This document shows, in pieces, positions 1 to 10,506 of a stretch of DNA of 64,000 nt. The stretch's first letter is position 1; each line of letters opens with the position of its first letter. This stretch comes from Camellia lanceoleosa (lineage: Eukaryota; Streptophyta; Magnoliopsida; Ericales; Theaceae): contig CM045763.1 in assembly GCA_025200525.1 (NCBI GenBank), positions 59,413,530-59,477,529 on the forward strand. Reading direction: 5' to 3'. The translations under genes were made by a program, and so were the position numbers. The notes beneath the pieces were generated by a model. It saw nothing but the letters and a program-made list of their open reading frames with translations. It searched no databases and had not been told where the DNA came from.

Positions 1-1553
1 AACTCAATGGTTCATAATTCAATACATTCATCAATCCAACACTTCTATTTCTTGCCATTTTACAAAACTACATCCGAGGGAACCGGTACCCATAAATATA
101 TAAGATTTCGGGACTTTCACCCTGGACACTCCGGCCAACTTAATTCTCAATGGAGTCCATCCTCTATCTCCTCTCAAACAATGATACATATACTATGTAT
201 TTAAATACATCATCATATACAATGACTAATCAAAACACATATTCAATGGTTTAATCAAACCGTCATATTCAATGACAATATTCATATGACTAGTTTCAAT
301 TTACCTAGTCCTCATGCAGTTTCTACAACAATCACAGTTATCCTCCACCGATAGCCCAAAACAAATATATCTAAACAGATAAATAAATCTATCAACAGAT
401 AATTTATCAAATTCCATAAATTAATGATTTATCAAATCCACTATACATCTTACTTGTGCATTCTTCCAATTTCATATTTCTCATAACAATTTCATTATTT
501 ATACCAATAATTTATTTAATTCATATTAGGGAAAATCTCCCTATCTTTCAAACATTAACCCCCAAGACTTAATTTTATCATTTATATACAAATAATCCCA
601 TTTTCAAGACCTCACATACACATATGGAGCCCAAAATAGAAAACCTCTCTTTCAAATATCAGAACCCTAACCTTAACTTCACCCAAATCTTTCCAAATCC
701 CACCATTTATACAAAATGACAAATATCTAGGTTAAAACTCATATTAAAGAGTAGAATAACCCTACCTCAAATATAGAGCTCAACAAGGAAGAAGGAAAAA
801 CTTGAAGATGCCCAAAACTCAAACTTCTTCGATTCAAAAGGAAGCCCACGCAAAACTCTATCTTTTTAACAAAGGGAGCAGGGTGGAGAAACCTAAGATC
901 ATGGAGTATTTGTAGAAAGAGAGTGTGTTTTAGAGAGAGAGACAGTCGGATTTGGGTTTTGAGTGAAAAAGAGACCCAAAAGTGATATAAAATCACGTTG
1001 CTGCGAACTGATATACGCAGTCCTCGCTCAAGCGAAGGAGTTGTCGCTCGAGCGACCAGACACAAAAGTGACTTCGCTCGAGTGCAAGAAGCGTCGCTTG
1101 AGCGTAGAATGCAAAGCTTCAGGTCTGCCACCAACACAGACACACGCTCGAGCGCAAGAAGTCCCGTTCGAGCGAAGAAACAATTTCACAAGGCTCGCTC
1201 GAGCGCAAGAAGCCTCGCTCGAGCGACACACTTTCACCTTTCCAGAAAAGTTGCATCTGGGAGAAAACTTGAAGACCCACATTTCTCGCTGGGGCACAAG
1301 AAATCTCACTCAAACGAAGAAACAAACTATACAAGGCTCGCTCGAACGCAAGAAGCCTCGCTCGAGCAAAAAGAGTAAAATCTGGGCAACAACCATTTAT
1401 ACCAATAGACAACCAACATGTTCCAAACTAGCCCAACTAGTCCCAAAACTTAAATTTAAAGAATTAAAGGGAGGAAACAAGACATAGACAACAACATATA
1501 ATCACAGAACCCGAGTCCGGAACACAATAAAGGTCGAGGTAAAATCGGGATCG
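1..1553. other. Non-coding stretch downstream of gypsy gag-protease
   Basis: No convincing gene is seen. The short ORFs here lack recognisable domains and several only exist because of the CTCGAG repeat array near 1020-1372. On the minus strand this DNA follows directly after the gypsy protease, where reverse transcriptase would be expected, yet no RT motifs are visible. It may be the intron known between protease and RT in Ogre/Tat-lineage elements, an insertion, or a deletion product. The rest is AT-rich. Confidence 0.5.
1020..1372. repeat. Interspersed palindromic CGCTCGAGCG array
   Basis: About ten copies of the self-complementary core CGCTCGAGCG, or one-mismatch variants such as CGCTCAAGCG and CGTTCGAGCG, occur roughly every 15-40 bp with larger gaps. 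Many are followed by CAAGAAG. Two weaker copies lie near 1287 and 1310. The core contains an XhoI-like CTCGAG centre. The array makes ORFs open on both strands, which are not credible genes. It lies beside the gypsy protease remnant and may belong to that element. Confidence 0.8.
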
Positions 1554-2452
1554 CTATACCTGATCCCCTCTGACCTCTTCAATTCCATGCTCCGTTGGGA
1601 ACCACAACAGTTGATGCAGTGTTAAGGGAACAGCCCTTACTACGTGCAACCATGGCCTTTCTAAGATAACATTGTAAGGGGAGGGGGTGTCAATTACTGT
1701 GAACTTTGTGCTTACCTCTTGGTGTCTGCCTACATCTCCAAATTTAATGCCCCCAGAGGCCATGTCGGCGTTCCATTGAACTCGACCATTGGGCTGTTGG
1801 ACTGCTCCAAATCATCTCGGTGAAGGCCGAACTCCTTGTAACATCTGACATACATGATGTCATAAAAGCTGCCTTGGTCAATCAGAATGTGCCTTACCTG
1901 ACATTCTCCAATCTTGAGGGTTACTACCAGAGCATCGTTGTATGGATGCTGCACCATGTCTAGGTCGGCTTCTATAAAGGACACCATTGGTTCCTGGTAC
2001 TCGTCTGTCCTAGGCCTCTTTTGCTGAACCTGATATACATGTTGTAAATGCTTCACCCTCTGAGTCTCCCCACGTACCTCGTTCTCATTAACCCTCGAGT
2101 GAATCACATTGATTACTCGAGATCCGTCTGCTTGAGGTTGTAGTGCTGGTGGAGGTGATGCTGTCGGTGCCTGGGGCAGCCTTGCCTGCTCTTCTCTTGT
2201 TCTGGCTTCATCTACTAGGTCCCTTAAGTGACCTTGTCTAACCAGATCTTCCAGATGCATCTTCAGGGCTCTGCACCCCTGAGTCGGGTGCCCGTTCTCA
2301 TTATGGTAGGCACAGTGCTTCCCAAGGCTTCTTCTCATAAATTTTTCAGGAATCTTCTCTAGTGCTCTATAATACCATTGGTTCTTGAACCTTTCCAAGA
2401 CTTTACAAACCGGAATCTGGAACACAGTGGTGACTGCCTGTGTAGCCCTCAA
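1554..2452 (-). pseudogene. Ty3/gypsy gag C-terminus and aspartic protease, frameshifted
   Basis: This is the C-terminal part of gag-pro of a gypsy retrotransposon. The first frame (2452 down to 1730) carries a CxxHxxxxGHxxxxC knuckle-like motif (CAYHNENGHPTQGC) followed by a retropepsin-type segment ILIDQGSFYDIMY, where the usual D-T/S-G is DQG, and then FNGTPTWPLG. A one-base slip in a run of Gs near 1750 moves coding to the frame 1763-1554, which continues IDTPSPYNVILERPWLH and HQLLWFPTEHGIEEVRGDQ, typical of plant gypsy protease ends. The frame opens at 2452 without an ATG, so it is a continuation of gag after another frame slip. Homology stops near 1560 at CAG followed by GTATAG, which resembles a splice donor. 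Non-functional as it stands. Confidence 0.85.
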
Positions 2453-3540
2453 TCCTGTTCTTGTCTATTAAAATTTATATTACCTTGACCTCGCTTCGGC
2501 GAGCAATTCCTTTTCTCCTGCTTTGACGCATTTGTTCTTAGCGTATCCTCTTCTGCTCTTGCATATTTCTCGATCCTAGTTATGAGCTCCTCCATACTCT
2601 TCGGCAAAGTCTTTGCCAGTGACTTCCGAAGCATGCAGTCATTCTTCAGGCTGTTCTTAAAAGATACGACCGGTAACTCCTGGTTGCACCTTGGTATTCG
2701 GTTAAACACCTCATAATACATTTTGGTATAAGCCCTGAGGCTTTTACCCTCGCCAATTTTCAAAGCCATTAAGGCGTCTACCCTCAACGGCTGCAATATG
2801 TTTGTAACAAACCTGGCCATAAACATCTCGGCTAGGCTTTCCCAACTTTTCACAGTTCTTTTCAGCAACTTGTTAAACCAATCCGATGCGATTTCCCCAA
2901 AGGATGAGAGAAACACCTTGCATAGCAGCGGCTCGTTCCTGGTGTACAGTGCCATTGAATTCAGGTACAAGCCTACGTGAAAGTTCGGATCGGACATACC
3001 GTCATATACCTGGAACCTCGGCATATGGAACCTTTTTGGGGGCTCAAACCTATCCAGTTCTACTAAGAACGGCGTCCTCGGCTTGACGGGGGATGTGACC
3101 TCCGCATTTTGCCTCTTCCTCTGGAGGTAGTCTCTCAGATCCTCCTTAGTCCAACCAGGAGCTCGGCTGTCAATAGACTTCAACCTCTTTGGTGCATTGC
3201 TCTCGGTTTCGTTATGTGTTCTCTTGGACTTCTCTTCATTCACCATGTCAAAACAAAGTTCCTTTCCTTGAACATGTCGATGTTCCTTGATATAAGTTCC
3301 CTTGGCACGAGGTGTCTTCTGAGACTCTCCTCTCATCGATTCTCCTCGCCTAACCTCCCGTGAAGGCCGATGCGAATGGTCCTTTGCCCTGTCATGCTGA
3401 GAGACCACAGAGACTGCTTTCTGCCCCCCTTTCGGGATCGGCGTGTCCTCTAATGCAAACGATGGTTGCATGACGTTGTTTTGCATCATGAAGTTGACAA
3501 CTGATTGTAGATCTACCAACTTGTTTGCTATTCCCTTCAT
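2449..3540 (-). pseudogene. Ty3/gypsy gag (capsid) ORF
   Basis: This 363-residue ORF starts with ATG at 3540. Residues about 175-330 match the plant retrotransposon gag (capsid) fold by eye: FHMPRFQVYDGMSDPNFHV, LYLNSMALY, FLSSFGEIASDWFNKL, WESLAEMFMARF and LRAYTKMYYEVFNRI. The N-terminal part is charged and Lys/Arg-rich. The protein would assemble the virus-like particle that packages element RNA. The TGA at 2449-2451 overlaps the open frame that carries the knuckle and protease, so gag-pro is broken here by a frame slip. It lies about 280 bp downstream of the primer-binding-like site. Identity as gypsy gag is secure; activity is unlikely. Confidence 0.88.
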
Positions 3541-3818
3541 CTTGTCGTCCCTCCTTAGGCATCTATCTTTCCATACCTGAAGATCGCTTTTGTTGTAATA
3601 CTCGCATCAACCTGCTTTTTTCGGTACGTCTCCTTCTTGGCCGATGTCTTTTTTTCTAAGATTTTGATCCCGAGGTTCTTCATTACAGTTCTCCTTTTCT
3701 ACGTTAGGATCGGTGTTTTTACCACTCCCGCTAGGGATGTCGTCTTTGACCTTTTCTTTCTACCCGTCACTGGCCATTTATTCTCCTTACGTTCCCACAG
3801 ACGACGCCAAATTATGGG
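3541..3818 (-). other. Gypsy 5' leader with primer-binding-like site
   Basis: This lies between the LTR and gag. On the minus strand, around 3811-3790, it reads TTTGGCGTCGTCTGTGGGAA, a diverged form of the TTGGCGCCGTCTGTGGGAA segment usual just after the 5' LTR of many plant gypsy elements. Short ORFs in both directions here have no recognisable content. Confidence 0.65.
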
Positions 3819-4745
3819 TGTTGATTTTTGACTACACAACCAAACAGGAAAACTCAATAGGAGAGTACCGGTTGAATAGATTAAGCCCAAACAACCTGTC
3901 ACAAAAAGATAAGAATCCGGTGGTGGTTCGTCCATCCGGGGGAACTCCGACGATCAAGTCAGTAATCAATATCTCTCAAAGATAACCAATAGTGCTTAAC
4001 TCACTAGACAAAATATAAAAACCATACCTTAGACCCACGAGGGTGCCTTACTTTTATAGCCAGCACTAACCTGATCTCTGTAGAAGCCTAACTTTAATGA
4101 ACTTTGGCTTAATGCTCATCTTGGACTCCCAGCTAGATGGAGATAAACTTCCTGAGGTCCCGTTTCTTTTTAGAGGTAGAATGAAGGGGTTAATAATGAG
4201 GGGATTAAGTAAAATCGTGTTTATTTTGATGATAGTTGTTAGTGTAGGAATTGTTAAATTATTTTTATATAAAATAATAAAACAAATACAAAAAATTAAA
4301 CATTAATGTTCAAAAAAAAATTCCCAATATGTAAAAAATAAAAAAATTTCTAATCCCCTAACTATTTTTCTAATACCACCTCCACTTCTTCTATCCCAAT
4401 CCCCCCTTCCAACTTCCATCTTAATTCCCTCCTCCATTATAATCTCTTTCCCAACTCAAAAAACAAACACAATACTAAATAGCCTCACATCCATCCTAAT
4501 CCCATTCCATCCATTACACCCCAAAACAAACGGGGTCTAAGAGCTTTATCTTTATCCAGACTGAGGTCCTCCCCTATTTAAGGACTTTTGTCCCTTATCT
4601 GCTCATCTCAGATTCCGATATCCTTGTAGATAACCTCAGCCTAGCCAAGATCACCTCGGTATCATGACCAGGCCACATAGCACCTCGGCTGATACCTCGG
4701 CATCACTTTAGCCACATATTGTTACTCTCAAAATATGTCCCCACA
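3819..4745 (-). mobile_element. Putative 5' LTR of the gypsy element
   Basis: On the minus strand the segment begins TGTGGGGACATATTTTGAG at 4745 and ends TCAACA at 3819, immediately before the primer-binding-like leader. TG...CA ends and position relative to gag support an LTR. Only one LTR is inside the window, so the boundaries are inferred. The length, about 927 bp, includes a MITE of about 380 bp at 4156-4537; without it the LTR is about 545 bp. Confidence 0.6.
4156..4537. mobile_element. MITE inserted in the gypsy LTR
   Basis: Imperfect inverted ends are seen: GGTCCCGTTTCTTTTTAGAG at the left and, reading inward from the right, GACCCCGTTTGTTTTGGGG. The interior is AT-rich and non-coding. 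The CCCGTTT terminus resembles the Tourist/Harbinger-like group found elsewhere in this window. A target duplication is not clear. It interrupts LTR sequence, so it post-dates the gypsy insertion. Confidence 0.55.
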
Positions 4746-4908
4746 AAAAAGATTGTATATTTGTATGGCTTCCAAGTATACTATGAATAAGTTTTTTGTT
4801 TTGGCCTTGGAAGGATAAATCAGGTGATTTTTGCTAGGCTCACTTGATGCATGTCATTTGCAGGTGATATTGTGCATCACTAGGGAATATATTTTTACAA
4901 CTCTGGTT

Positions 4909-5524
4909 GGTAGCTCGAAAAAGGGTTGGCTTGAATGGCCCGAACTCAAAACAACGTCGTTTTGGGTTTTTTTTTTTTTTCTTTTTCTTTCTCGTTTTAC
5001 TAAAGATGAAGGTGAAGAAAGAAGAAGAAGAAGAAGAAGAAGAAACACACATCATCATTTTCAACAAACATCAACAGAGAGAGAGAGACATCAATACAAA
5101 GAGAGAAAGAGAGAGAGAATCAACAACATCTTCATCAACACATTATCATCATCAACAACAATATCTTCATCAACATCATCATCATCAACAACAACAACAT
5201 CTTCATCAACACATCATCATCATCAACAAGATCCAGATCCAGATCTACTAGAAAGGGAAAAAAATAGTAGAGAAAACAGAGAAAGCGGTCGACGATACCC
5301 ACCGGCATTACCGTCGATCTTCCTTCTCTTCCTCCTCCGCCATCACCACTATCGCCTCTTCTCTCTTCCTCTTGTCTTCTCTCTCTCTCTCTCTCTCTCT
5401 CTCGCACCTCTTCTTTTCTCTTCTCTCTGTTTGTCTGTATTTGAAAGCAAGAACAAGAAAAGGGAAGAAAAAAAAAAATACAAAACGACGTCATTTTGTA
5501 AATTCGAGCCAATTTCGAGCCACC
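4909..5524. mobile_element. TIR element with microsatellite core and ACGACGTCGT ends
   Basis: The left end reads GGTAGCTCGAAA, then GGCTTGAAT, then CAAAACAACGTCGTTTTG. The right end, reading inward, is GGTGGCTCGAAATTGGCTCG, then CAAAATGACGTCGTTTTG. Both ends therefore share about 45 bp of imperfect inverted repeat ending in an AAAACGACGTCGTTTT-type palindrome. The interior is GAA, GA, ATC/AAC and CT microsatellite, which opens long spurious ORFs on both strands. No target duplication could be fixed. Class unknown, possibly Mutator-like by resemblance to the element at 9178-9674. Confidence 0.6.
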
Positions 5525-7349
5525 GTTTTCAAGCAACGAAGTATTATTGATATTTTTACTTAAAACTATGCAGTACACAGAGTCATAACAAAATGAAAAA
5601 AAAAAAAAAAAAAAAAATCTAAGAACATAAAAGATGTATTTATATAGTATGTATAAATTTATTAAGTCGAGTTTAAGTAGAACTCAAAAAATTAATAAAT
5701 TTTAAATTTATTCAATTTTAACTTTGAATAATTTTATTTGAATAAGTTCTTGTCGAATAAACAACTTCACATTATGCCATTGGAAAAATTATATTAGAAC
5801 TGGCCATTTGATGGGTCTCCCTTCAAAGAAAAATCATTTGTTCCCTTAAAAAAGTCATTTCTAATCCTCCTAATACCCAAAACGACGTCGTTTTAGTTTT
5901 TTTTTATTTTTGCCTTAATTTGAAATTTAGAGAGATTAAAAAGTCAAAAATTAAGAAGATGTAGCACAGCCCTAAAAAAACCAACTTAAAATCACAAATA
6001 ACCGTATCAGAAGTTTGTACACTTTCAAGAAGTAATTATAATTAGATGATAAAAGATTGCAAATCTAGTTGATGTTAGCTAGCCACGTGTATTCCCGTCA
6101 TCTGTCCGATCGGGTGCTGGGCCATCATAATTTTCATAGCAAAGATGTTTTTGATTTAAAACTAATACTTGATGAGGATCAGTCAAAACTATACAATTTG
6201 AAAAAGAGATTAGGCAATGTTGTGGACCTCTTCTTTTTTGGCAGTTCCAGACTTGCATTTCTTGCCAAGAAATGCTTGGTCCCAAAAGTTACTTTCAAGT
6301 AGGAATGGTGCAATCCAACTTGGTGGCTCAAGCCAACGACTCCTACTTATAGAGACTCGAAATTGTATTCAAAAAAATATCCCAAAAGAATAATGCACGG
6401 TTGAGATTCATTTTATATGTGATCTCACTATATACAATTAGATTTAAACCACGCATCTATTTTATGATTTATTTTTTGGGTTATTTTTGGGATAGTAGGT
6501 TTTTTGCTTTTGCTTATGCAATCTGGTGAAAAATCTCCTATTTTCAAAAATAACAAAATAAAAAATTTGTACCGTTATTTTAAAACACTTGTAATTAGTT
6601 CATTTGAAAATCTTAAAAAATGAGAATCATGATGTATAATCTTGAAATAGCTTTGAAATATATGTTTAAATAATTACTTTTAATTAGTAATATTCTGCCC
6701 CAAACAGGGCCATGATCACATGTTGCTTTTAGATTAAGAACATTTGACATTATAATTCATAAGGTTTGCCAAAACCAAATAGGGTTCAAACTTTGACCTC
6801 CCACTCACATAGGGAACATTGATGGTATCCACATGTCAATAACTCATGAATGCATGAAGGTTGTTTTTGGCATAAAATCTTTTTCCATAAATTTTTCTGA
6901 ACCACTACAAACCTAGGAAAAAAATAAAATAAAAATTTATAAGGGTTGGCATTTTAATTTGGGAGAAATTTATAATGTACACTCTTTCAAATATGCATAT
7001 TGTAAAAAAATTATGATTTTTTATAATGAATGTTATGATTGTTTGTGATGTATGTTATGACATTTTATAATAAAGTTATAAATAGTGAATTTATGATGCG
7101 CACCTTAAAATTAAGAATGATAATGTTATGATATTTTTGTAATTTTTGTTATGATTCTTTGAGATTTTGTTACAATATTTTTCAATGAAAAAAAGTTACG
7201 ATTTTTATAATGAAAAAGTTATGACATTTTGGGTTTAAGATATGAAATTTTGTGAAAAAGTTATAAAAGACATACTGTATGCACCTTTTTTAGGGTACAC
7301 ACTGTAACATCTCCGTTTAATTTGAGAGAGCGTTTAAATTTAGTAGACC
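5525..7349. other. AT-rich intergenic DNA with a third ACGACGTCGT palindrome
   Basis: No gene is supported. A perfect CAAAACGACGTCGTTTT lies at 5878-5894, preceded by a TCCTCCTAATACC segment resembling the flank of the copies at 9607 and near 62.4 kb, so it is probably a fragment of a related TIR element. A poly-A run of 24 lies near 5594. An ORF pair at 6069-6302 on both strands has no recognisable domain. From about 6960 to 7310 the sequence repeats short GTTATGATTTT-like words, suggesting a decayed minisatellite. Confidence 0.55.
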
Positions 7350-7648
7350 CATTTTAAAATCAATTCAAATAATCTGAACCATTCACTTTTTTAGACTCAT
7401 TGAGTATAATATTCATACAAAAAATCAAAATAATTGGACGTCAGTAACTATGTATTTGAATCATATTTGTTTTATAAAAATGGACAACAAATAAAATTTC
7501 AAGTATAATCATTCATTTTTATAATATAAATTTAATTCAAACATATAACTAATGATATCCGATCATCTTAATTTTTAACATGAATATTCTACTCAATAAC
7601 TCTTGGAAAGTGAACAGTTCAGATTATCGAAACGGGACATATGGTGAG
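7350..7648. mobile_element. Foldback MITE, family GATAATCTGAAC
   Basis: The two halves are inverted copies across nearly their whole length. The left arm contains AATAATCTGAACCATTCAC and TTGAGTATAATATTCAT; the right arm read inward contains GATAATCTGAACTGTTCAC and TTGAGTAGAATATTCAT. The same family recurs at 56384, 57703 and 59105. Non-coding and able to form a long hairpin. Confidence 0.75.
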
Positions 7649-8669
7649 CCCCATGCATCCTTCAAGTTCTCTATGCTCATATTAAGATCTTATAATGAGA
7701 GAAGTCCGATGCTTAGAGTTTGGAATCAATAATAAGATTTGATTTCACAATGCAAAGTTTAAACACACCATAAATATAAAATTCGTAGTAATTTTATGAG
7801 AACTTTTCTAATCCGCTAGGTTTTTCCTTTTTTTTTTTTTTTTTTTCCCCCTCTCTTTCTTAAATAACTTTCAACCATAATATCATGTTTTGAATTTTTT
7901 TTGTCTTGAGAATTCCATATGATTCTTTATTTACAAATTTATTATCAATCATAATATCATATCTTAAAATCTTTATTGAGAATTTCATATAATTCCATAA
8001 TTAAGATCTATAGATAAAATAATTTAAAACATAAGATCCTTATTATTATCCCCACTTATTCAAATCAAGATTCAAATCCTCTCTGTTATATGTTCCATTC
8101 TTTTTTTAGATACATCAAAAAAATTTATTATATTATTCATTTATTATATATCCCATTCACCACTCAGTCAGGTAATTAATACAAATTTCAAAAATTCTAT
8201 ACCTGCCGAAAATGACAATCATTTCAATGTAAATACATGTACTATACATGGCCATCATCTCCACATGATTAAAGTAATTACACCTTTTTATTAATAATTA
8301 TTAATAATATTTCAAAAATATTAGAGTGATTATGTGTTTTCTCAATATGATAACAAAATATTTATGTGGAATCATTTATGCTTCTTTATGCCTTTCCCAT
8401 TGACCAATTGATTCGCTGACTAATTTGAATTCAAAATTTATCGTCAGAGACGACACTTCCGACTTTAACATTTCAACACGCATGAGAGTTTTACACACCC
8501 CAATTTCTCAAAGATTCATAATATACAAATAATAAATTTATATATAATTTTAATATATAATAGTGTAATTTAATATAAATTATTTATTTTAAAATAAATC
8601 ATTCACAAAAATAATATTTATTTATTAAAATGACATTATCTCATCATTATTATAATATTGAGAAAATTA
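7649..8669. other. AT-rich intergenic DNA
   Basis: No gene is seen. Near 7860-8010 a segment of about 70 bp containing ATAATATCAT and GAGAATT.CATAT is present twice in direct orientation. The remainder is AT-rich without clear structure. Confidence 0.5.
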
Positions 8670-9135
8670 CAAAAAAAAAAATGAGTTTAATTGCTATAAC
8701 AAAATAAATTTTGAATTCTTTATTTTGTTAATTTAAATATTGAACTTTTGATTTGTTTTCAATATGAATAATTTGTTTATTTTCATTCAATAAAATTGAC
8801 CGAAAAATGAATATTTTAATTATTAAACTCAATGAAAATTTGTATTTATATTTTAGATATTTTATGTAAATTTACATTAGTTTAATGATTAAAATATTTT
8901 TTTTTCGCTAGCGTTAGTTAACAAAAATAGATAAATAGTTTAAATTGAAAATAAAAAAATTTAAATTTAAATTTAAATTAATAAAATTAAAAATTAAAAA
9001 CATATTTTGTTACAAGTGTCAAATCTGAGTTTTTTTTTTTTTAAATTGTCCCTATAATATTTTATATATATGAATGTATAAATAATATTTTCCTTTTTGA
9101 AATCTTCCAATTTCGTATACAACTCACAATTTGAC
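8670..9135. repeat. Copy 1 of duplicated block upstream of the arabinogalactan gene
   Basis: The region 8900-9135 is repeated, with point changes and small indels, at about 9990-10215. The best conserved part is AATTGTCCCTATAATATTT, the ATATATGAAT..TATAAATAATATTTTCC segment and the CAACTCACAATTT end. A second conserved 25-bp block (GAGTACCTTCCACCCTACT core) lies at 9690-9714 and again at 10269-10293. The left part, 8670-9035, is itself an imperfect inverted repeat (arms with TAACAAAATA), so the unit may include an older MITE. Copy 1 is split by the 9178-9674 insertion. Confidence 0.75.
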
Positions 9136-9177
9136 CTCTAATTTGATCGAAAAAAAAATAAATAAATAATAAAAAAA

Positions 9178-9674
9178 GGGCTGTGATTGGGAGCTCGAAA
9201 GCCCCCCGTCCAGAATCCCTCGAATTTGGAAAGAAGAAGAAAGAAGGAAGAAGAAGGAGAAGAGAAGAACTGGACTGGAGGGGGCAAATTATTCAACGGC
9301 TGGAGGCAGAGGCAAGGGGTAGAGCAAGGGGTAGGAGGCGGAGGCGGAGGCGGAGGCGGCGTGGCTGGGCTGCAGAGGTAGGGGGTAGAGGAAGGGGTGG
9401 GAGGCGGAGGTGGCGTCTGGCCATGAGTGATTGATGATGACCGATGGCGATGAATGAGATGGGCCGACCACCTTGATCGGCTCTCCTCTCCTTCTTTCTT
9501 TCTCCCTCTGTTTCTCCTCTCCTCTCTTCTCTCTCTCCTCTCCTCCTCTCTTTCTCTTCTGGTTTAGACAAAAAGAGAAAAAATAAAAAAATAAAAAACT
9601 AATGCCCAAAACGACGTCGTTTTGAGCATTAGGGGGATTCGAGGGAAGGAAATTCCAGCTCCCAAGCTTTATTC
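9178..9674. mobile_element. Mutator-like TIR element with 9-bp target duplication
   Basis: The element is flanked by ATAAAAAAA at 9169-9177 and 9675-9683. Its ends are inverted: TTGGGAGCTCGAA then CCCTCGAAT at the left, and TTGGGAGCTGGAA then CCCTCGAAT when read inward from the right. The interior holds GA-rich and GGC-rich repeats and, near the right end, the palindrome CAAAACGACGTCGTTTTG at 9607-9624. ORFs inside are purine-repeat artefacts. The 9-bp duplication is AT-rich, but the insertion interrupts copy 1 of a duplicated block whose copy 2 lacks it, which supports the boundaries. Non-autonomous. Confidence 0.75.
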
Positions 9675-9743
9675 ATAAAAAAATAAATTGTTTTAGAGTA
9701 CCTTCCACCCTACTAGCACCGTCCCAAATGAAGTCTGAATTTA

Positions 9744-9972
9744 GCCCACGTTTAGGAATATATTTTTTTAATAATTTTTTAACTTTTTAGTTAAAATATG
9801 ATGTAAAAAAAATTAGTATGCTTGAAATGATTTTTTAATTTTTTGATTTTTTACAAAAAGATATGCAAAAAAATAGAGAGAAAATAGAAATTTTTATTTT
9901 TTAATATAAATTGTTGGTTTTTAAATTTTTTTAGTAACTTTTTGATCAAAAAAGTTACTTCCTAAATGAGGC
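9744..9972. mobile_element. Tourist/Harbinger-like MITE
   Basis: TTA lies on both sides (9741-9743 and 9973-9975). Inverted ends are GCCCACGTTTAGGAA and, inward from the right, GCCTCATTTAGGAAG. It belongs to the same family as 36810-37038 and 43215-43463, sharing interior AGTTAAAATATGATGTAAAA, TTTACAAAAAGATATG and AGAGAGAAAA words. Non-coding. It sits about 0.5 kb upstream of the arabinogalactan peptide gene. Confidence 0.75.
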
Positions 9973-9989
9973 TTAACTAAAATACGTTT

Positions 9990-10293
9990 TTTTTGTCAGT
10001 TTTATTTAATGAAAATAAATAAATGATTTAAGATGAAAATTAAAAACAAATGTAATTTAAATTAATAAAATTCAAAATTTATTTTGTTATAAATATCAAA
10101 TCTGATTTTTTTTTTATTAATACAATTGTCCCTACAATATTTTATATATATGAATTTGATGTATAAATAATATTTTCCTTTTTGAAATCTACCAAATTCC
10201 TATACGACTCACAATTTCCCAGCTTCCAACCCAGTCCAATATATATTTATATATATATATATATATATGTTTTAGAGTACCTTCCACCCTACT
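9990..10293. repeat. Copy 2 of duplicated upstream block
   Basis: This is the gene-proximal copy of the block described at 8670-9135. Between its two conserved parts it carries CCCAGCTTCC and an AT dinucleotide run (about 10240-10268) where copy 1 carries the Mutator-like element. It ends with the 25-bp GAGTACCTTCCACCCTACT-containing block at 10269-10293, which lies about 215 bp before the start codon, so it is probably part of the proximal promoter. Confidence 0.75.
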
Positions 10294-10339
10294 CGTACTT
10301 TTCCCCCACTTTCCCGGAAAATTCATGTGCTATACCCAC

Positions 10340-10506
10340 ACAAACATACATATATATACCCAACAGGCTCTTCATCATCCTCATCTTTTTTGCACTAGTT
10401 TCTTTGAATTTCCTCTATCATCCTGCCGATTACTTTCTATTGTCATTAATTCCTTCATTTCTTTTTGTTTGGTTTTTGGAATTTTGGATTTTTTTTGATT
10501 GGAAAA
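10340..10506 (+). promoter_or_regulatory. Proximal promoter and 5' UTR of the arabinogalactan gene
   Basis: A TATATATA stretch at about 10351-10357 is suitably placed to be the TATA box, giving a 5' UTR of roughly 110-125 nt that is pyrimidine-rich (CATCATCCTCATCTTTTTTG). The transcription start is inferred, not shown. Confidence 0.45.

Noticed and set aside
963..1487. Overlapping ORFs of 93-174 codons on both strands
   Set aside because: They are produced by the CGCTCGAGCG array; residue patterns simply repeat ARAQE or ARSS words.
4831..5578. Long ORFs on both strands rich in His, Ser, Arg and Leu
   Set aside because: They follow GAA, ATC/AAC and CT microsatellites inside a TIR element; no domain and both strands open.
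6069..6302. ORFs of 68-77 codons on opposite strands
   Set aside because: No recognisable motif, overlapping on both strands, no promoter or splice context.
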